Shown here piece by piece: positions 6,285-9,282 of a DNA stretch of 9,282 bases. Positions within the stretch are counted from its first letter, which is position 1, and each line of letters begins with the position of its first letter. Source of the DNA: Bacillota bacterium. Lineage in GTDB: Bacteria > Bacillota > UBA994. The translations under genes and the position numbers were made by a program. The DNA is taken from positions 1 to 9,282 of the forward strand of contig QLUC01000066.1 of assembly GCA_018725275.1 (NCBI GenBank). Direction: 5' to 3'. Below the pieces are notes generated by a model. The model was not told the DNA's origin. It searched no databases and worked only from the letters and a program-made list of their open reading frames with translations.

Positions 6285-7661
6285 TGTGCCCTTCCCCACC
6301 TCTGATATAACTTGGATTGACCCCCGGTGCCTATTGATTATTTCCCAGGCGATGGCGAGCCCTAGACCGCTGCCCCCGTTGTGCCTGGCTCTGGCCTGGT
6401 CCAGCCTGTAGAAGCGCTCGAACAGCCTCTTGCGGGCGGCTTCCGGTATGCCAGGCCCGTCATCTTCCACCCTTATTTCTACCTGTTCGCCCTTCACCAT
6501 GCTCACCCTGACCACACTGTGGGCATATTTGATGGCATTATCCACGATGTTGAGCAGAGCGCCATGCAGCCTGTTTTCATCTGCCCAGATTACCGCTGCC
6601 GGCAATGTTTCCACTTCCACCCTTACCCCCCGTTCTTCGGCGAGAAAAGCAAGAGCTTTCACTATTTTTACGACTAGCACCGACAAGTCGGTGGCCCTCT
6701 GCTCGAGATCTTGCTTGCTGTCCAGACGCGCTAACTTTAGGAGATCCTCAACTAGTTGGCTGAGACGGTCTAATTCCCGATCCATATCCGACAAGAACTC
6801 GCGCACGATCTCAGGTGAAGCAGGCTCTTCTCGCACTAAAGGCGCGAGAAGAGCCTTTAGTGACGCAAGTGGCGTGCGCAATTCGTGCGAGGCGTCGGCC
6901 ACAAATTTACGGCGCGCCTCCTCAAGCAAAACCAGACGCTGACTCAGACTGTTAAAGGCTTCGCCTAAGGCAAACACCTCCCTGTCTCCGGCTGGCTCGA
7001 CCATCATGCCTAATGCTCCGGCCGTCATGCGCTCGGCTTTGGCGGTCAACTTAGTGAGTGGGGATGAAATCCGCCCGGCATAAAAGATGGCTATGGGTAC
7101 AACTAGGAGAGCAATGAAAATATTGCCCTTAATCAGGCGCGCAACTATACTCCGTTGTCTCTCGTGCAGATCAAGGAGAGATCTTGAAATGAGGACCACC
7201 CCCAAGACCTCCCCTTGAGCAATATCAGCCACTCCCGGATAGGTAACCGGCACGAGCACATCAAGGGTCTGCTCCCTGCCTGACTGCCTGATAGTCGCCA
7301 TACTCCGGCCTCCTAAGGCACTCTTTAGTGCAGCCCTATCTATTTCTACCATAGTGCCCTCGCTCCTACCCTCTATAGCACCCATCACCAGACCTGTCGC
7401 ATCTAAAATCAAGACACGTGAAGACATTTGCAGATTTGCAAGACGCAACAAGGCAGGCAGCTCCCAAGCACCCTGGTATATCTCCCGCCGTACCGCCTGT
7501 GCTAGGATACTGCCTTGGGTCAACATTTCTATCTCGCGCTCGCGCACAAAGTACCGCCACAGCGCCGGACTAACTACCAGGGTTGAACCTAGCGTGGCCA
7601 GGACGACAACTAAAAGGTAGCTGGCGAGCAGGAGAGCGCGCAAAGTGGGGCGCTTCTTCAT
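5952..7661 (-). CDS. Membrane sensor histidine kinase with an antisense-encoded C-terminal tail
   Basis: A 569-residue two-component sensor kinase. Order of parts: TM1 (about 8-30), an extracytoplasmic sensor region of about 145 residues with a PDC/Cache-like look (LILDATGLVMG at 84-94), TM2 (about 179-196), HAMP (197-249), dimerisation/phosphotransfer domain with ASHELRTP and phospho-His259, and an ATPase domain with N box NIVDNAIKYA (Asn375), G1 DDGPGIP (400-406) and G2 GGSGLGLA (429-436). Kinases of this class normally end just after the strand that here reads VVVELPL (461-467). This one runs on for 102 residues (468-569), hydrophilic and Gly/Asp/Glu-rich, translated from the antisense of the MFS gene and stopping at the complement of MFS Leu329 (TTA). 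The ATG overlaps the regulator's TGA (ATGA), so translation is coupled. The sensed signal is unknown. Confidence 0.92.
   Translation of the reverse strand: MKKRPTLRALLLASYLLVVVLATLGSTLVVSPALWRYFVREREIEMLTQGSILAQAVRREIYQGAWELPALLRLANLQMSSRVLILDATGLVMGAIEGRSEGTMVEIDRAALKSALGGRSMATIRQSGREQTLDVLVPVTYPGVADIAQGEVLGVVLISRSLLDLHERQRSIVARLIKGNIFIALLVVPIAIFYAGRISSPLTKLTAKAERMTAGALGMMVEPAGDREVFALGEAFNSLSQRLVLLEEARRKFVADASHELRTPLASLKALLAPLVREEPASPEIVREFLSDMDRELDRLSQLVEDLLKLARLDSKQDLEQRATDLSVLVVKIVKALAFLAEERGVRVEVETLPAAVIWADENRLHGALLNIVDNAIKYAHSVVRVSMVKGEQVEIRVEDDGPGIPEAARKRLFERFYRLDQARARHNGGSGLGLAIAWEIINRHRGSIQVISEVGKGTLVVVELPLKQIVFGEIDEPKGETAQNAEEGRHEEGVPVAHHLQQGHTGHGSEDCARRDGGIVVTDVGGLALFGGHVEEGIKQREHDAGEDNAGEDAEKSDSVKTAGESKD
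6823..6862 (-). repeat. Interlocked pair of perfect inverted repeats inside the kinase gene
   Basis: Two overlapping inverted repeats share a 40-base span. The first is GGCTCTTCTCGC (6823-6834) with GCGAGAAGAGCC (6844-6855), 12 bp and a 9-base loop. The second is CACTAAAGGC (6834-6843) with GCCTTTAGTG (6853-6862), 10 bp and a 9-base loop. They use shared bases, so only one full hairpin can form at a time. The span codes for kinase residues from about Leu268 to Pro280, just after the phospho-His helix motif, in frame and without changing the domain's length. Confidence 0.9.
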
Positions 7662-8347
7662 GGCTCATCACAAAATTTGTACCCTATGCCCCAAGAGGTT
7701 AGGATATACTCGGGATTTGTCGGACTTGCTTCTATTTTGCCCCGCAAGCGCCGCACATGTACGTCAACATTGCGGACGTCACCAAAGTGCTGGTAGCCCC
7801 AAACCAGCTCCAGCAGGCTCTCCCGCGTAAAGACCCTCCCGGGATGAGCCGCCAAAACGTGCAAGATGCTAAATTCTTTCGAAGTTAATGCTATCGGTCG
7901 TCCGGCCATGGTCACTTGGCGCTTTAAAGTATCAAGGTGCATTTCACCCCTGACGATAACTTCACGATCCGCGGACACGCCGCTCCAGGCCTGCCGTCTA
8001 AGATGCGAACGAATGCGTGCAATCAGTTCCCCGGTGTTAAACGGCTTGGTCACATAGTCGTCGGCACCTCTTTCGAGACCGAGCACTTTAGCGACATCCT
8101 CATCCCGTGCCGTGAGCATGATGATCGGTACGGTGGACTTAGCACGCAACAGCCTGCAAACCTCCATGCCGTCAATTTCAGGGAGCATTAAATCCAGCAC
8201 AACCAAGTCTGGTTGCACCTCGTCCGCCGATTTTAGCGCCTGCCGCCCATTTTCCGCAACGACTACCTCAAAGCCTTCCCTCTCCAGACTGTATTTTAGC
8301 CCCTTAACTAGCGCCTGCTCATCATCGACCAGAAGTATCCTCGCCAT
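7658..8347 (-). CDS. OmpR/PhoB-family response regulator
   Basis: A 229-residue DNA-binding response regulator. The receiver domain (1-118) has the acidic pair Asp8/Asp9, phospho-acceptor Asp52 (VVLDLMLPEIDG), Thr79 and Lys101 (VTKPF). The C-terminal winged helix (about 128-226) has LTSKEFSILHVLAAHPGRVF, then SLLELVWGY, the recognition helix VDVHVRRLRGKIE (194-206) and the wing ILTSWGIGYKF (215-225). Length is typical. The start is ATG at 8347 behind AAGGGGGT (8352-8359) with a 4-base spacer. The stop overlaps the kinase start as ATGA, so regulator and kinase are made together and almost surely are cognate. The upstream region carries several palindromes that could be autoregulatory sites. 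The regulon is unknown; neighbouring exporters are possible targets only by proximity. Confidence 0.95.
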   Translation of the reverse strand: MARILLVDDEQALVKGLKYSLEREGFEVVVAENGRQALKSADEVQPDLVVLDLMLPEIDGMEVCRLLRAKSTVPIIMLTARDEDVAKVLGLERGADDYVTKPFNTGELIARIRSHLRRQAWSGVSADREVIVRGEMHLDTLKRQVTMAGRPIALTSKEFSILHVLAAHPGRVFTRESLLELVWGYQHFGDVRNVDVHVRRLRGKIEASPTNPEYILTSWGIGYKFCDEP

Positions 8348-8498
8348 GTCTACCCCCTTCTAGATGCAGTTGCATGGACAGGTGCACCCCATGCGGTCTT
8401 TCGCACCCACTGCCTAGATAAAGTAGCTACCTGCTTTTGCCCCCTATTCATTGAGTTGTTGCCGGCGGCCTCTTGGCGAACTTACTGGTTACGCTGAA
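8348..8498 (-). promoter_or_regulatory. Regulator upstream region with clustered palindromes
   Basis: This 151-base gap between cupin and regulator contains ATGCAGTTGCAT (8364-8375), GGTGCACC (8381-8388), GTAGCTAC (8423-8430), and GCATGG (8372-8377) pairing with CCATGC (8389-8394) around the GGTGCACC palindrome. The ribosome binding site AAGGGGGT is at 8359-8352. There is no T-tailed hairpin, so read-through from the cupin gene is possible. I see no good -35/-10 pair on the minus strand. An operator or a leader hairpin is inferred, not shown. Confidence 0.4.
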
Positions 8499-8954
8499 CT
8501 AGATTCCTCCTACCAATTCGTTCATTTCCGTTGGAGATTTTACCGGCCTTTTAGCCTCTAGGTACAGTTTCTTTACCTGCTCTGGAGAGTCAAATTTTAG
8601 CTCAGGATGTGGGGGCGGAGACATAGTGGTGATAAAACTGGCTATGCTTTCCCCTGCATTCTTTACATAGAAGGGCAACCCAGGTTCTAGAGGGACGATA
8701 AAAGCCGTGTGCGGACCGACCGACACCGTCTCTTCGCCCTGCCTAACATCTAATTGCCCCTTCAACACATAGACCACCCGCTCAAGTAATTCTGCCTCTT
8801 TCTCTCTTTTTGACCCCATGACCATTTCTACGCCGGGCAACAAGTAAGCGACATTCATGTAAATGTTTTTCCCAAAGGCTAGTGGTCGGTACCACTCCGG
8901 GGAATGGTAAAAACCGTCCGTCTCCACAACCTTAACAAACTTTGCTTGGGTCAT
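8499..8954 (-). CDS. Small cupin-domain protein lacking metal-ligand histidines
   Basis: A 151-residue single-domain cupin. The beta-barrel pattern is clear: NVAYLLPGVEMVM (34-46), then LLERVVYVLKGQLDVRQGEE (57-75) and VSVGPHTAFIVPLEPGLPFY (77-96), ending in VKNAGE. The classical motif 1 (G..HxH...E...G) has PGVEM and VYVLKG but no histidines, and the His of motif 2 (PxG..H...N) is replaced by Phe95. So the usual metal site is missing and it is unlikely to be a standard metal-dependent cupin enzyme; small-ligand binding is possible. The start is ATG at 8954 behind AAAGGGGAG (8964-8972), 9-base spacer. It is the first gene of the minus-strand block, 151 bases ahead of the response regulator, and could be co-transcribed with it. 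Confidence 0.8.
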   Translation of the reverse strand: MTQAKFVKVVETDGFYHSPEWYRPLAFGKNIYMNVAYLLPGVEMVMGSKREKEAELLERVVYVLKGQLDVRQGEETVSVGPHTAFIVPLEPGLPFYVKNAGESIASFITTMSPPPHPELKFDSPEQVKKLYLEAKRPVKSPTEMNELVGGI

Positions 8955-9279
8955 CTTGACAAGCTCCCCTTTACCATAAATTGTGCTTTAATTTTTCGCT
9001 AGGACAGTAGCCGCCCGGATGGGCGTCATTTCCCCCAAGCTGCCAACAACTAACGAGACCACCTCCTGCGGCTGAGACGCAGATATTCTATGTTGCTCCC
9101 TTTTCGTGATGATCGCGCGACATTCTGCTTATCCCCTACGTCGGACTGTCAGCCCTGGCACAAGTATATTTGCGTCTGAGTATTCCGTCAAGTAGCGCTA
9201 CCGCCAAAATGCCCGCTCTCTGGGGTTCGCGCTCAGCAATTTCAGGTGCGCCTTTCTTTATTTTCCTCGAGGTGTTACA
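8955..9279. other. 325 bases without a convincing gene
   Basis: Contains the cupin ribosome binding site (8964-8972), a 5-bp CGCCC/GGGCG hairpin at 9012-9025 without a T-run, and an AGGAGGTGG-like sequence on the minus strand near 9059-9067 that leads only into short frames. An imperfect inverted repeat joins about 9072-9089 with about 9163-9180 (15 of 18 positions). Two short minus-strand open stretches (9282 to 9136, and 9128 to 8988) have no good start and I could not assign them to a family. Promoters for the cupin gene and for a right-hand gene should lie here, but none is clear. Confidence 0.5.
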
Positions 9280-9282
9280 ATG
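9269..9282 (+). promoter_or_regulatory. Likely start of a plus-strand gene cut by the window edge
   Basis: GAGGTG (9269-9274), 5 bases of spacer, then ATG at 9280-9282, the last three bases of the window. Site and spacing resemble the GAGGTGG-GTG start of the flavoprotein gene. Nothing can be said about the product. Confidence 0.4.

Noticed and set aside
9012..9025. CGCCC/GGGCG hairpin as terminator or operator
   Set aside because: Only five pairs and no T-run on either strand; too short to support a call.

Overview
The window looks like a chromosomal segment from a member of the Bacillota, most likely an anaerobic, Clostridia-like lineage. The evidence is a DegV-family fatty-acid-binding protein, strong AG-rich ribosome binding sites on every gene with its own leader, frequent TTG/GTG starts (four of the nine genes), an OmpR-type regulator/kinase pair joined by an ATGA overlap, and a small flavoprotein with a four-cysteine iron-sulfur motif. 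No rRNA, tRNA, CRISPR array, insertion sequence or phage gene was found. The lineage is inferred from gene content, not from a marker gene.

Layout, left to right. A MATE efflux transporter (minus strand, 33-1433) is divergent from degV (plus, 1542-2393). They share a 108-base gap holding an extended -10 promoter for the MATE gene. degV converges, with a 6-base gap, on a nitronate monooxygenase-like flavoenzyme (minus, 2400-3476). That gene is divergent from a small CoA-binding-domain protein (plus, 3575-3976). After a 220-base structured but unassigned leader comes an iron-sulfur flavoprotein/FMN reductase (plus, 4197-4757), closed by a textbook intrinsic terminator (4789-4825). An MFS transporter follows (plus, 4968-6284). 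Converging on it is a minus-strand block: cupin protein (8499-8954), OmpR-family response regulator (7658-8347) and sensor histidine kinase (5952-7661). The last 330 bases hold no convincing complete gene; an ATG with a good ribosome binding site sits on the right edge.

How the genes work together. The regulator and kinase are translationally coupled and form one signalling unit; their target is not evident. Two membrane exporters, two flavoproteins and a CoA-binding protein suggest a mixed housekeeping/stress neighbourhood, not one pathway. No single known multi-gene system was recognised.

Most unusual points. (1) The kinase and MFS genes overlap tail-to-tail by 333 bases in exact codon register. 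Each gene's stop codon is the complement of a leucine codon in the other, so the kinase has a roughly 100-residue tail read from antisense MFS sequence. (2) Two perfect, interlocked inverted repeats (12 and 10 bp) lie inside the kinase dimerisation-domain coding region. (3) The cupin lacks the usual metal-binding histidines. I do not see convincing evidence of a wholly new biological system here.
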